Below the pieces are notes generated by a model. That model was not told the origin of the DNA and ran no database searches. It saw nothing but the letters and a program-made list of their open reading frames with translations. Source: Ochotona curzoniae (taxonomy: Eukaryota; Chordata; Mammalia; Lagomorpha; Ochotonidae). From it: a DNA stretch of 64,000 bases. Below, in pieces: positions 1 through 11,269 of this stretch. The translations under genes and the position numbers were made by a program. Numbering within the stretch: the stretch's first letter is position 1; each line of letters begins with the position of its first letter. The stretch is from the NCBI RefSeq assembly GCF_017591425.1, contig NW_024467119.1, positions 27,625,001 through 27,689,000 of the forward strand, written 5' to 3'.

Positions 1-64
1 TCAAATCAGGCACTCTAGCGACGAATGTGTGCGTCCCAGGCATTGGACCATAACACCTGTACCT
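1..64 (-). repeat. C-SINE fragment cut by the window edge
   Basis: The first 64 bases resemble the 5' head of an old C-SINE read on the minus strand: a 'ggcactct...gtgcgtcccaggcattgga' pattern ending in a decayed 'accataacacctg'. The rest of the element lies outside the window. Confidence 0.5.
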
Positions 65-485
65 GTTGTGTTTTCTAAGTTGCTTAGAAGTTCTCCCTTC
101 TTTATAATATCCTGATTTTTCTAACTAAGGACTTCTTCATCAAGAGATGAAAGCCTACTAAGGTTGATATCAAGCCCTTGTCTCCCAAAATTAAGAAGGC
201 GATACACAATACTGGTGAGGCCAACCACATGCTTCCCCATCTCAATGTGAACCTTGAGCAGAGACACCAAAATGTGGTATAGTTCCTAGAGCAACCAACT
301 GCCATGGTCTTTCCTGTTAGTTCTCGCGTAGTTCCAAATTATTTGATTCTCAATATTCTGCAGATAAATGCCCCATTATTTAAGTTAAACATATTTAGTT
401 TGTTGTTTGCAACTAAGAACCAAAATAATACAAGATACGTAGTTGGATTTGATCATCATATCCATGCTCAGAAATATATTGAGCA
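65..485. other. No recognisable feature
   Basis: Short ORFs on both strands (67-99 codons) show no family resemblance. I see no splice-like structure or repeat that I can name here. Confidence 0.5.
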
Positions 486-491
486 TATGTT

Positions 492-570
492 GTTAAGAAA
501 AGAAAAGAAAGAAAACAAAAGAAAACAAAAGAAAAGAAAAGCAAAGAAAAGAAAAATGAAAATAAAACCA
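492..570 (+). repeat. A-rich (GAAAA)n-like simple repeat
   Basis: About 80 bases are almost pure purine, built from irregular gaaaa, gaaaac and gaaaag units. It may be the decayed poly-A tail of an older retroelement whose body can no longer be recognised. Confidence 0.8.
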
Positions 571-639
571 GGGCAGAGGCCACAATATCTAATTGTGGCA
601 TAATAATAAAAAATTCAATGAAGAAGGTAGGAAGCAAAC

Positions 640-1440
640 TTGTTTATATTGTTTCCTCTTTGAACACCACCAGCAAAGCACAGAGGCACTGCTCACAGAG
701 GAAAAAGGATCTAGAGCTCAAGCTTTTGGACTTGAACCCTGTACCAGGTCTGCCATGGTGAAACCCAGAACCAGGTAGTCTATTGGCTTCTGCTCCCAGG
801 CCAGTGACCACAAACCAAGCATCTGAGCCCACCTGAAGCTGGTGGCCAAGGCACTACCTCCACCACTCCTTCCCCAACATAAAGCAGCACAGAACACAGA
901 AAGATTCCATCTGCTTGGGAGAAGACAAAGACTTTGCCTTGGAAGTCAATGTCAGGCTGGTAGAACAATACCAGGTAGATGTCAATAGCCTCATCCTTAG
1001 GCTAGTGCCCATGGGCAGAGCCACTGGACGACCTCTGGGGCCAGGGAGACTGTTGGCTTCAGTCTTTTTTTCCAGTTAGCAACACCTGTGGGGAGTTGTA
1101 GCAATTTCAGGCCACAAGTACCTCTGTAATAGTAGGCAAGATAAGTAATGTAAGCCTTGGTTCTTGTCCATGTTGCACTTCTCATGTAGGCTGTTTGCTT
1201 CAGGAGAAGCCCAAAACTGTGGTATTCATGGACACTGAACTTTTCATCTCATCTTTCCACAGGCAGCACAAAAAGGTAGAGAGGGGAAGAGGTGGGAGAT
1301 GATCACCAAGTTATTGTATGAGAACTTAGAAAACATTCCTAAGTAGTAAGACCCAATGCTCGACAGAATCCTGTAGTTCCCGAAGGTAGGCAAGTGATGA
1401 TAGAAGAGGCATCTGCGCCCATTCCAAAACATATTATCTA
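640..1440 (-). pseudogene. Possible decayed processed pseudogene, unidentified
   Basis: Three consecutive minus-strand stretches of about 62 codons (1432-1244, 1185-997, 968-780) have protein-like composition, with phrases such as YLVLFYQPDIDFQGKVFVF, and are separated by stops and frame shifts. That pattern fits a coding sequence broken by old mutations. I could not assign it to a family, and three chance ORFs are an equally fair reading. Confidence 0.2.
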
Positions 1441-1609
1441 CATCTCTTTTTCTCTCTCCTTCTCTATCTTTTCAAAAAAGAAATATTTGTGAAAGAAAAT
1501 GTACAGTCTGATATTTTTCTGGAAGGGCAAGTACAAATTAACCAAGATTACAAAGACTGGGTTAGATATTTAATCCTTCACTGCACAGACACTGTCATTC
1601 ATCATCAAG

Positions 1610-2500
1610 AGCTTTCACAATGCCATGATCTCAGCTAACAGACAAAATAAGGCATCAAATATCAACCCTGAAATAAATGATATACATGAACTCTTAGAGA
1701 ATTTAAAATATCTGTTTTAAGGAAAATCAGTCAACTTTAAGGAAAAACAGAGAAAAATTTAGTACTTTATCAAGGAAACAGAAACTAAAGTATTTTTTAA
1801 AAATTCATACAAACTGTTGAGCTGAAAGGCATACTAAACAAAATGAAAAATATTTCAGAAGTTGTAAGTAGCAGAATAAACAGAAGGACCAGTGAGCTCA
1901 AAGCTATTTAAGAATACAAAGGAGAAAAAATACAAAAAAAATCATACAGAAACTTTGAGGCAGCATGAAAGGGGAAAATATGGATAACTGGAATCAAGAG
2001 GGACTCAAGAATGCTAAAAAGGTTACAGAGTATATTCAAAGAGATTATGACAGAACATTTCCCAAACCCAGAGAAGGAAACAAATATATAGGAAGGCCAA
2101 AGAACCCCAATAATACTCCCCTCAGCCAAGTCTACCACAAGATGCTATAATCAAGTTGTTAAAAAATAGGAGCCTCAAAGCTACAAGAAAAAATAAATTA
2201 ATTATGTATACGGGCTTTCCAGTTTGCTTGACAACAGACTTTTTTGGCAGAAACCTTATGGACCACCAATGAGGGTGGTAAGATCCTCACAGTTTTGAAG
2301 GAACAAAAACTGCAAAGCAAGATGATTGTATCCAAACTATCCTTTAGAAATGAGGGGAAACTCTTCAAGATAAACAAATTTTAGAGAATTTACCACCATA
2401 CCTGTCTTCCCAAAAGAAATGTGAAGGGGAATCCTTCAAACTGAAAGATGCTAACAAGAAGAAATCATAAAAAGATATACAACTCACTTGAAGGTTAACT
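1610..2500 (+). mobile_element. HAL1 / ancient L1, ORF1-like region
   Basis: The sequence follows the order of L1/HAL1 ORF1 in sense orientation: an A-rich coiled-coil-coding part (agaaactaaag, agtgagctcaaag), then 'aacatttcccaaaccc', 'caagaagaaa'-type stretches, and near 2,340 'ctatcctttagaaatgagggg', typical of the ORF1 C-terminal domain. Many indels and stops rule out a working protein. It may be one element with the 3' piece at 3.7 kb, split by two C-SINEs. Confidence 0.65.
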
Positions 2501-2523
2501 ATACCAATTCAGAATGTTCTAAT

Positions 2524-2534
2524 ATGGGGGGGGG
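2524..2534 (+). repeat. Poly-G run
   Basis: A short run of G follows the ORF1-like segment. It is a simple mononucleotide tract with no role I can see. Confidence 0.6.
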
Positions 2535-2640
2535 AGGCTGCATACACCATTTATATATTTAGTATGAATATAATAAATGATTAAAGATAACAAATAAATA
2601 ATTAAAATAGCTATAGCTAACTTAATATGCTAAATGACCA

Positions 2641-2962
2641 GGTTAAGCTGAAGCTGCAACACCTACAATCTTGGCATCCCAACATGGACTAGTTTTTCTT
2701 ACACCTGCTCCTCTTCTGATCCAGCTCCCTGCTAGTGACCTGGGAAAACAGTGGAAGATGTCCCAAGTACTTGAGCCACTACACTCATGTGGAAGACCCA
2801 GATGAAGCTCCTAGCAGCTAGTTTGGCATGGCTCAACCCTGGCTGTCATAGTCATTTGTGGAGTGAACCAGCAAGAGGAAGATTCTCCCTCTCTCACTTT
2901 TTCTCCGTGTGTGTTTCCTTCTGTACTTGTAGCTGTGATTTTCAAATAAAAAAGTAAATAAT
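2641..2962 (+). repeat. C-SINE, sense, old
   Basis: Diagnostic internal landmarks occur in order: 'ttctgatccagctccctgct', 'cctgggaaaacagtggaagatg', 'catgtggaagacccaga', 'ggagtgaaccagca' and a tail of 'tttcaaataaaaaagtaaat'. The head is decayed. Confidence 0.8.
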
Positions 2963-3079
2963 AAAGTAAAATAAAAACTTACGAAATAGGCAATACGAAA
3001 AATGTAAAATGTAAAATGCGGCATCAAAATTCAAAATAGAAGCAGACATTTCACAGAGCATGAACACATCACTTGTGAT

Positions 3080-3345
3080 GTCTATAACATACATCAAGAT
3101 GCTTGGGTTCAAGCTCTGCTTCCATTTTCAATTCTGGCTTCCTACTAGTACACTGGATGGTTCAAATACTTGGATTCCTGCTACCCACATGGGAAAGATG
3201 GCTTGAGTTTCCAGGTCCCAGTTTGAATTGGGGCCAGCCCATTATTGAGGGTATTTGAGAAGTGAACCAGTGAATGGGAGATTTTCTCTCTATGTTTCTT
3301 TCCCTGTCTCACTGCCTCTTAAATAAGTAATTAAACTATATTTTA
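3080..3345 (+). repeat. C-SINE, sense, old
   Basis: This copy is more diverged than the previous one. 'acccacatgggaaagatggc', 'aagtgaaccagtgaatggga' and 'tctctatgtttctttccctg' mark its 3' half. Confidence 0.7.
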
Positions 3346-3506
3346 AATTCAAAATGTGGAGAGAAATGGTAAGTGAGCATAGAATTCTTGTTAGTATTTC
3401 TTTTTGTCTTTTTTCAACATTATGACCAACATAAAGTTGATACTATTTCAAATAATTCATTATAGTAAAAGGGTTTTTTTAATCCTCATGTAATCACAAT
3501 TCCAAA

Positions 3507-3531
3507 ATCTACAACACACACACACACACAC
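3507..3531 (+). repeat. (AC)n microsatellite
   Basis: About ten uninterrupted AC units. Confidence 0.9.
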
Positions 3532-3734
3532 CAAAATAACAAGCAAGACTCAAAACACATGGCTAGGAAAATATCACTTAACTGTAAAGGTACGCTGTAA
3601 GAGATGGACAAAGGCGAAAAAAATAGAAAATAGGACTAGACGACAGGTAACAGGAAAATTAAGACAATGTGGTAAAATGGATACTCAGGAAGCCTGTATA
3701 ACAATAATAATAAATTCAAGTAAACACTTTTTAA

Positions 3735-3905
3735 GGAATGTTTATTATAACAGTACCTATAATAACAAAACATTGGAAGCAAGCTAAATGTCAACTTAAA
3801 TAATTCAACAGGTGGCTTAATTATGAAATTTCATGCCTATCATTCTTTAACATGATTTTATAATGAAAATATCTAGCACTGTTTTTATTCAGTAAATACT
3901 GCATA
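3735..3905 (+). mobile_element. L1/HAL1 3' end fragment
   Basis: 'aataacaaaacattggaagc...aaatgtcaac' and the following 'aattcaacaggtggcttaat' match the typical L1/HAL1 3' phrase in which 'ggaaacaacccaaatgtccatcaac' precedes the 'gaatggataaac' segment. Sense orientation agrees with the ORF1-like piece at 1.6 kb. Confidence 0.55.
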
Positions 3906-4689
3906 TGCATTATTTTGGAAATGTGACTATTCTCCATTGGACTCAGTATGCAAGGAAACTTTGCACTTGTTTTCCCTTGGAAAATATTAATTTTGATAAA
4001 ATAAATATTGGTAATGATGTTTTTAAAACAAGGATACCACATATATTTCTGCAGAAACATATTTCATAAAATCCATTATGCCAGAGCTTCTCAGACATAC
4101 CAGGAAATACCACACAGAGTCTTACAAACTATGCCTTGCAGCACACATATATACTTCTCTATTTAGATATGAGGAATTTCTGTTCCTAGAGAGGAACTTG
4201 AAAAAAAAAAGTTTAGGGGGAAAAACTGTCACAGGAATTGGACTCAGTGGCCACAACAACTATTCCTCCTGTCCCACTTCCACTATGCATTTTAAGTTTC
4301 CACCACCATCACTTCCCACCTAGGCTGGACATGTTGACTCCACAAACCCTCAATGGTTCAAACTATTAACAGCCATATTCTTTTTTTTTTTCTTTAGAGT
4401 AAAGGATCTTGTTTAATTTGTTTATTAATAAAGTAAACATTTGATATGGGAGAGTCACTGTTTGCATCTTGAATTAGAAATATGACATTAGAGATTGTGT
4501 AATTATCAAATCCAGAGCCCATTTAAGACCAGGTAGAAGTCACCTGAACAGCTAATCAATTTCAAGCTACTGACCCAGACTTGGAAACAATTTCAATGTA
4601 AGATTTTGCTCTAGCTTGTTAGCAGATGTGACTTTTAACTCTTTGCAGTTTGGAGTCACAGCTGAGAAATACAGAAACCTGTAAAAACT
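3906..4689. other. Unassigned AT-rich sequence
   Basis: No gene or clear repeat was seen. An 81-codon plus-strand ORF at 4,078-4,323 has no recognisable domain. A short T tract lies near 4,380, and a (TA)n run at about 4,706-4,735 leads into the next element. Confidence 0.5.
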
Positions 4690-4703
4690 TGATGCTGAAT
4701 CTT

Positions 4704-4734
<31 letters not shown>

Positions 4735-5675
4735 GTTAATTACATTGCATTATGTGACACAGTTTCAGTTTCATAGGTTCTGGGATTCCCCCCTACCCTC
4801 CCCGTACGCTACCCCCATGGTGGATTCCTCCACCTTGTAGAGTATTACAATTCAGATTCAGTCAAGATTCTTTCATTGCAAGCATATACCAAGCACAGGG
4901 TCCAACATCTTATTGTGCGGTTAAATTCAACAGTTTCTTGGGGAGACCATCTCTGGTCTGAAGGCAGAGCTGGCAGAATATCATCCTGATCAATTAAAAG
5001 TCACAACATAACATCAATGACAATTTACAACATTATGGAATTAATTGACATGGTATTGAGTAATCAATATGTTAAAAAAAATGCAAGTTGTTAACCACAT
5101 CCTGTGACTACTTCATTGACATTTCAATTTTAGTTTATATACAACCGGGTTCTATACACCTTAAAATTGCTATAGGTTACTATTCAGCTGTCTTGTGTCT
5201 TTTTTCATTTTAGTATTTAGCAGTTTATAGTGTTGAAGCTTAATTTTGCTGAACTTGGCAGATTTTAGGATAGTCTAAACTGGGCTATAACTCTAAAAAG
5301 GCATATGTCAAAATTGAGGTGCAGAACAGTTTTAGGAGGGGTGTGCAGAGAAATCTTCAATACCTTAGTGAGAAGTAACTAATCTTTGTGTCCTACCTAG
5401 TGAGGTATGTGTGAGTCCACGCTGACCATTTCCTGTCTGGTTCTAAGCTTTCCTTGTTGTTCTCTGTCTATTTATTCTAGTTTGTGTGTGTGTGTGTTTG
5501 GGGGTGGGGGGGGTGCTCCGGAGTGACCCTGATGGTCTTTGCAAAAGAGGATGGGGATCCAAAGTTGGAACTAAGTAAGGACCAGAGAAAGCTCCTCTCC
5601 CTAGTCCCGAAGGAAGTTTACTGTTCTGTTTCTGCGGACAGCTCAGGGTTCCTGTAACAGCCATCTTCTTTTCAA
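4690..5675 (-). mobile_element. Lagomorph-type L1 3' UTR, antisense
   Basis: After a (TA)n run the sequence has 'tttcataggttctgggattcc', a C-rich 'cctaccctccccgtacgct' stretch and 'agggtccaacatcttattgt ... aacagtttcttgggga'. The same order recurs at 25.3 kb, which makes it a dispersed family. Orientation and class come from memory of rabbit L1 3' ends. The right half, including the (TG)n at 5,481-5,498 and the G-run, is assigned less firmly. Confidence 0.5.
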
Positions 5676-5903
5676 AATAGGGTTATTGCACTATCCCAAT
5701 AGCAGTTTGAATGGAATACAGAGCATCATCTGAAGTCACCCAAGCATATTATTTTGAACTACATGCATATTTCTCTCCAATTCTACAAGGAAAATGGTAG
5801 CAGGAAGAATTTTGTCTTAACTCTACCTGCTAATCAGGATTGACTAGACCTGTCATGACAGGCTCCTCTTATTTTTTGGTCTTGCAATACAACAGTCTCA
5901 AGC
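5676..5903. other. No recognisable feature
   Basis: Short unassigned spacer between the L1-type repeat and a young C-SINE. Confidence 0.5.
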
Positions 5904-5904
5904 C

Positions 5905-6237
5905 CAGGGCCCAGCGTGGTAGTCTAGCAGTTAATGTCCTTGCCTTGAAAATGCTGGGATCCCATATGGGCATTGGTTCTAATCCCGGCAGCCCCACTTC
6001 CCATTCAGCTCTGTGATTGTGGCCTGGGAATAAAGTTGAGAAGAGCCCAAAGCTTTGGGACCCTGCACCTTGGGACGGGAGAAAGTTCCTGGCTCCTGCT
6101 TTTGGATCAGCTCAGCTCTGGCCGTTGTGGTCACTTGGGGAGTGAATCATCAAACAGAAGATCTTCCTCTCTGTCTCTCCTCCTCTCTGTACATCTGACT
6201 TTCCAATAAAAATAAATAAATAAAAATAAATAAAAAG
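5905..6237 (+). repeat. C-SINE, sense, full length, fairly young
   Basis: The head 'cccagcgtggtagtctagc' keeps a box-A-like sequence and 'ggttctaatcccggcag' is a good box B. It ends in 'ccaataaaaataaataaata', the tail form also seen in the youngest copy at 26.7 kb. Confidence 0.9.
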
Positions 6238-6324
6238 TAGTCTCAAGTGCCTTGGTGATAGGACATATATTATAGTCATTAAGACCCTTACTATGTCACC
6301 AGGTTTGAGGATGTCCCTTCTGGT

Positions 6325-6573
6325 CAACCCAACAGGCAGATACACAGAGAGGAGGGGAGACAGAGAGAAGATGTACTATCCAGTCTGAAGCCAGGAACCC
6401 AGAGCCTCTTCTAGGTCTCCCACACAGTTTCAGGGTCCCAAGACTTTGGGCCATCCCCGCATGCTTTCCCAGGTCACAAGCAGGGAGCTGGATGGGAAGT
6501 GGGGCTGCCAGGATATGAACGGGCACCCATACGGGATCCCGGTACATGCCAGGTGAGGACTTTAGCCAGGCCT
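6325..6573 (-). repeat. C-SINE, antisense, truncated in its tail
   Basis: It reads from 'cagagaggaggggagacag' through 'ggtctcccacacagtttcag' and 'caagcagggagctggatggg' to 'cccatacgggatcccgg'. The A-rich tail is missing on the left side. Confidence 0.85.
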
Positions 6574-8504
6574 AGACTGATTGCTTCTAAATGTACCCGG
6601 GGACCAGTGGATTCCATGGCCATGGCTCTATTTGTTCACCGTAAAATAGAACCCTTCAGCAGATGACAAGTTGTTTGGGCTTCCACACAAGTTCTTGAAT
6701 AGAGGTGCTGGCAAAGACCTATAGAAAGGAAAAACAAATCTACACAAGGAATAAATATCTACCACTGTAAACTAAAACAGTGAGAGAGAGAGAGAGAATG
6801 GGAATGAGCTAAATCTCATGGATACCTCCATGTATATGAAGTAATGCAGTCCTGTGGCCACCTGTCCTTCTGTCAGTCTCTGTCTTCAGAGATATGATTA
6901 AATTTAAAATGATGCTAGAATCCCTTTCACCAGGGCATTTCTAATGTCCTTGGTGTACAGTATATCTGCTGAGATGCTGCACTGAGAGAATCATCTGGAT
7001 GGCTTCAGCCCTCACGTAACATATCTTTTCCAGCATGTCCCTGAGTCTTTTTACTCCTTCCTCAATTATCCCATAGTGCAATTTTGCTATTTCTGTTTGT
7101 TTTATCCTTGACCATCAATTGCTTTCTGAAAGTTATCCTAGAAAATATCATTTTCCATCATCTGACATCCTTGCTCGTGTTAAATCCCATTTCTAAGCGA
7201 GAGGCCTTAAATTCTTTATATTCTGATCTCCTCAATCATGTGTCCTTGAAGCCCAGTACCACAGTTGCTTGCCTAGTTTCAGCTTGCAAATGCAATCCAG
7301 TTTTTACAGCTCCTATAATTTGTGATTTATTTCTTCTCTTTTCAAATCTAACCTATTTCTAGGCAGGTTATGTTGGAATTTATACTATCGACCTAGTAAC
7401 TAGGGGACACTTCCTGAGGGATCATCTGTTTTTGTGGGTAAGTTACCTTCCCCAGGTCTCTCAGTACAGTGAAGGGCTTGCTATTGTCTGGGAGTCCTGG
7501 AAGGTCACCAAAGCCAGATTTTTCAGGGATGTCCATTTGAATGTCTCTGTCCTATTGGTTCAGGATCCTAGCTCCCTCAACCAGAGTTTTGACCTTACCA
7601 CAACATATCTGTCTTGGATGATTAATTAACCTTTGCATTTCTGTGACTCAGTCTACCACCTAGCTCTGTCTGCAGTTTCAGTGCAGAAGTTAATGGCCTC
7701 ATTGTAAACTGCAAGAGATGCCTTTAGGCTTCTATGATTAGCCTTTACATGCTTATTAGTGGTCCTCAATTTCTCATCATCCCTCTGCAAATTCAGCATC
7801 ACGAATTTAACAGTAACCAGCTGATGCTACTGCACTTGCAGGCACCACGTCCCCAATATTTTGCAAGCACCTGAACCACTGCAAGGATACTGCTCTCCAC
7901 TGGGCTAGTTTTGCTTCCTGGGTAACCACTGGTGAATCTTTAGCAACTGGGCTGTCAATCTAGTGCCAGAGACTATCCATAGACTGCATGCATGATGATC
8001 TCCTCTGTAATTTGTAATTGAGTCAGCTCCCAAAACGTCTTTTCACTAGTTCCTTCTAATCATTTCTGGAACCATTTTGTGTTAGTTTGAGTTTTCCCAG
8101 CAGAAACTGCCAATATGGGATTAAAAGTGTACAAGAGATTTGAGGTGGGGTGAGGAGTGGGGCCGGAATGCTTGTGCAGGGTAAAGAAGGAGCCAGAGAA
8201 AGTAGGGCAAGCCTTCAAACCATGATGTAACCCTGACCCCTGTTGAAGAGACAGAGGTAGACTATATTAGAAGAATCCAGGGGAGTCCTCCATGCCCACG
8301 TTAAAGAAATCCTGTATCTTAGCACAAATAGACTTGCTTTCGAATCTCTAATCCACCCAGACTCAGGTTGAGAGAAGCTCAAGTCTGGAATGAGAAACAA
8401 CAGTGAGAACCACACTATCCACGGGAGTCCTGGTGAGGATCCAGAAGGGCAGCATCGGAGCGCTGCATTCACAGACACAAAGTCAAAGTCACTACCAATG
8501 AGAC
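6574..8504. other. Unassigned stretch, no clear gene
   Basis: There is a (GA)n run at 6,780-6,797. ORFs of 92, 65 and 87 codons (7,084-7,362 +, 7,432-7,629 +, 8,215-8,478 -) have no recognisable domain. Minus-strand sequence between 8,050 and 7,640 looks faintly coding in patches, but I could not tie it to any protein. Confidence 0.4.
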
Positions 8505-8605
8505 CACAAAGCAGGCAGGGGTCAGATGATTAAAGGCCTTGTACACAATGCCAGAAAACTAGCATCTATCCTGGAGGCCTTATAGCACAAGAAAGGGTTT
8601 AGAAA
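8505..8605 (-). repeat. L2 LINE relic, antisense
   Basis: 'ggtcagatgattaaaggcct', 'ttgtacacaatgccagaaaa' and 'gaaagggttt' follow the L2 reverse-complement order 'agatcatgtagggccttgtaggcc ... gagggttttgagca'. Strongly diverged. Confidence 0.45.
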
Positions 8606-9489
8606 AAAAGAAAACAGGGTTAAGAGATAGCTGAGATTTAGGATTAACTGGACATGATGACAAATTAAATGTGACAAGAAGTCAGAGTCCTGACTGCAGG
8701 TCGCTCTCTTGGGAAATATGCTGTATTTGTTACATGAAGTTAATATTTTGTGGGTAAGATGAAGTGAAAGTCATCCCTCACGATCAGGGGAAAATGCATT
8801 CTTCTGCCAGTCAGCCTAGTTTAAAACATCGGTTTTGTTTCTGATTCAATCCAACAGTATTAAATGTCTACATAAATAATACATCAGGTCGACCTTCCAG
8901 AGGCTTGTTGCCTCAGCACAACAAGAATAGTACACACTATTGTTTTCTAAGGCTTAGCATTGGAGTTGCAACACTAGCTTCTTTATCTTAGGAAACAGAT
9001 TGGTTTTTAGAAGAAAGTTATAATAAAGGAAGAATGTTTGTGCTCACATTAATTCAGGAATAAAGGATCCTCGGCCACTGTAGACAGACAGCCCAAAATG
9101 AAGTCGAAGAATTCACCAACCTAACTGCTGCTTAGGAAAACAGAATCACCTTTCCCCTCTCCCTTCAGATCAAGAGTCAAGTCCTAAGCAGCTGTCAAAG
9201 GGAAGCTGGTAGGCATGAAACACTCCGACAACCTGAGTCACATCTGGAGAGGCAGACTCCTCAGGGAGGGAGTGGTGGAGGGGGTGTGACAAAGCACTGA
9301 GGGAAGAAGACAGTGAGAGGAGAGCCGATTGGGAATGAAGAATGGAGAAGAACACCAGCTTCCACCACTTTTCTGTAAGACACAGGAGTAATTGCAGTGA
9401 ATTAAAATAAAACCCCAGCCTTCCAACTTCATGCTACTTCAGGGTATTTACCCAAACGTGTGTATGTTTAAAAGCAAAACAGCTGCCAT
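8606..9489. other. No recognisable feature
   Basis: Unassigned sequence with no long ORF and no repeat I can name. A purine-rich patch lies at 9,250-9,350. Confidence 0.5.
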
Positions 9490-9772
9490 CTGGCAGGTTA
9501 TGCCTGAAGTTTGCCATGCCACATCCCATGCCAGCTCCAGGCCTGCCTACTCCACTTCTGATTCAGTTCCCTGCCAACAGCCTGGAGAAAAAAGGAAAGA
9601 TCAAGGGTTTGGGCCCTTACATCCACGTGGGAGACCTAGAAGAAGTTGCTATTTCCGATGGGCCCATCTACAGCCCTTGGGGTCATTTGGGAGAATGAGC
9701 CCTCAGATGGAAAACCTTGCTCTTTGTCTCTCCCTCTCTGCAAATATGCCTTTCAGTAAACAAATAAATCCA
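9490..9772 (+). repeat. C-SINE, sense, old
   Basis: Landmarks: 'ccacttctgattcagttccc', 'catccacgtgggagacctag', 'ggagaatgagccctcagatg' and the tail 'cctttcagtaaacaaataaa'. The head is decayed. Confidence 0.8.
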
Positions 9773-9779
9773 CAGCATA

Positions 9780-10539
9780 GATTCCCAGGCTGATGGGAGC
9801 TCCACCCACCTGGTACCCCCAAGGCATCTTTGGACTCCAGGATACTGCAACAGCAGTGGAGTGGGTCACACCCTAAAAATTCCACAATTATCACCAACAG
9901 GCATGAACTATCAGGTAATGGCCACTTTGCTGAGTTCCATGAATTGGCGAACTTTCAACTCTACCAGTTGCTCAACCTGCACTAATCCCCCAAGCTTGAG
10001 AGTCAGACCCAAGCAGACATGAAGACCAAGAGGGTAGCTATGCATGGGACTTGGAGAACTCAATGGAAAATCTGACAGTCCTCAGCGCCAACCTATCCAT
10101 GCAGTGATGCCTGCCACAGAGAAGATGGCTTGGGGTAGTAAGTTTCTCAGTAGTGGGGAGGTTGTGGCTCAAAAAGACCACAGAAACTGGAAGTACAGGA
10201 ACAGTGCAAGAATATTTTGAGGGTTTGAAGTCTTCCATGAACCAGGAGATGCCAAGTTTGATGGGAGAATGGGTGTTGAGACAAATCTTTGAGCATCAGA
10301 GCCACTCCCAACATCATGTACTTATACCTCATCCACCATAGACTATCTACTGGTTTGGGCAGTAGACCCCACCACTGGGGATCTTAAAGAGCTGCTATGA
10401 TGGCTATTTGTTCATCTTTCAGTGGTTCTTTCTTTTAAGTATTAATTATTTTTCTTTTTTATGATTTTTACATTGTTGATTAGGGTGATTAGGGTCAAGG
10501 ACTACAAGAAGGTGAGTGAGATCACCATTTCCACATTCT
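9780..10539. other. Left part of the odd 9.8-14.1 kb block
   Basis: The sequence changes abruptly after the C-SINE tail. It has no C-SINE or L1 landmarks and only short ORFs (largest 62-66 codons). I treat it as the left arm of a composite block that continues into the inverted repeat and tandem array, because all of this shares an unusual composition and lacks insertions of other repeats. The boundary near 9,780 is inferred. Confidence 0.35.
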
Positions 10540-10787
10540 CTTTTTTCCTTTCTGTATCTGGGGAAAGTGGGGAGACAAAGAGAGAGGCCACACCCAGCCT
10601 CCCAAATGCCTCTGCACCCTGAGATGGAAGACAGCCATCCAACACCACCCCAGGGCCGCTGATGCGGGGCATGCTCTGAGGGTGTTGGGTAACTGTCCTC
10701 CATCTCAGGGTGCAGAGGTGTTTGGGAGACTGGGTGTGGCCTCTCTCTTTGTCTCCCCACTTTCCCCAGATACAGGAAGGAAAAAAG
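10540..10787. repeat. Near-perfect 107-bp inverted repeat
   Basis: Left arm 10,540-10,646 and right arm 10,681-10,787 are reverse complements over 107 positions with no gap, separated by a 34-bp loop (10,647-10,680). I count 8 non-Watson-Crick positions. In a plus-strand RNA four of them would be G-U (10,551, 10,607, 10,608, 10,638) and four are A-C (10,598, 10,629, 10,635, 10,636). Each arm runs from a T/A hexamer through a purine-rich 'agtggggagacaaagagaga' to 'ctctgcaccctgagatgg'. The arms are not C-SINEs. Confidence 0.95.
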
Positions 10788-11269
10788 GACGTTTCAATTG
10801 TTCAGTAGTTCCGAATTACTGCCAATCTCACCACTCCAAGCACAATGAAATCTCTTCAAAATCCACTGGTTTACATAGTCCCCTTTAGAGTCTCCATTTG
10901 CCGAGTTATCTACTGCCAACACTTGGCTGGGATAACTGATGGATTTGTTCTGTCCTCTGTGCTCTGTCCTCTGTTGTGGTACCAGGTGTCCTTTGAAGAC
11001 TCCAATGTACTGCCATATCCTCCATGCGCACCTGAATATGCTGTCCACTACTCTGTTTAAGCCACTGGGAAGTCCCAGATCTGACACATACACTCCACAG
11101 TCAGACCATGAAACCTGAACTTCTCTTCATGTTTGGGGTTCTGAGTCCAGCAATTCAGTTGGGGGATCCCCATAGAAACTTCATCTGAGGTGATCACAGA
11201 CCGGCTTCTTATGTGTGCTTGCCAATACAGGGTCTAGTGCATCTGTTGCCCAAATCAGCTTATGCACAT
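10788..11269. other. Spacer between inverted repeat and tandem array
   Basis: Unassigned sequence. It has a small internal duplication, 'tctgtcctctgtgctctgtc' near 10,950, and overlapping ORFs of 71-99 codons without recognisable domains. Confidence 0.4.
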
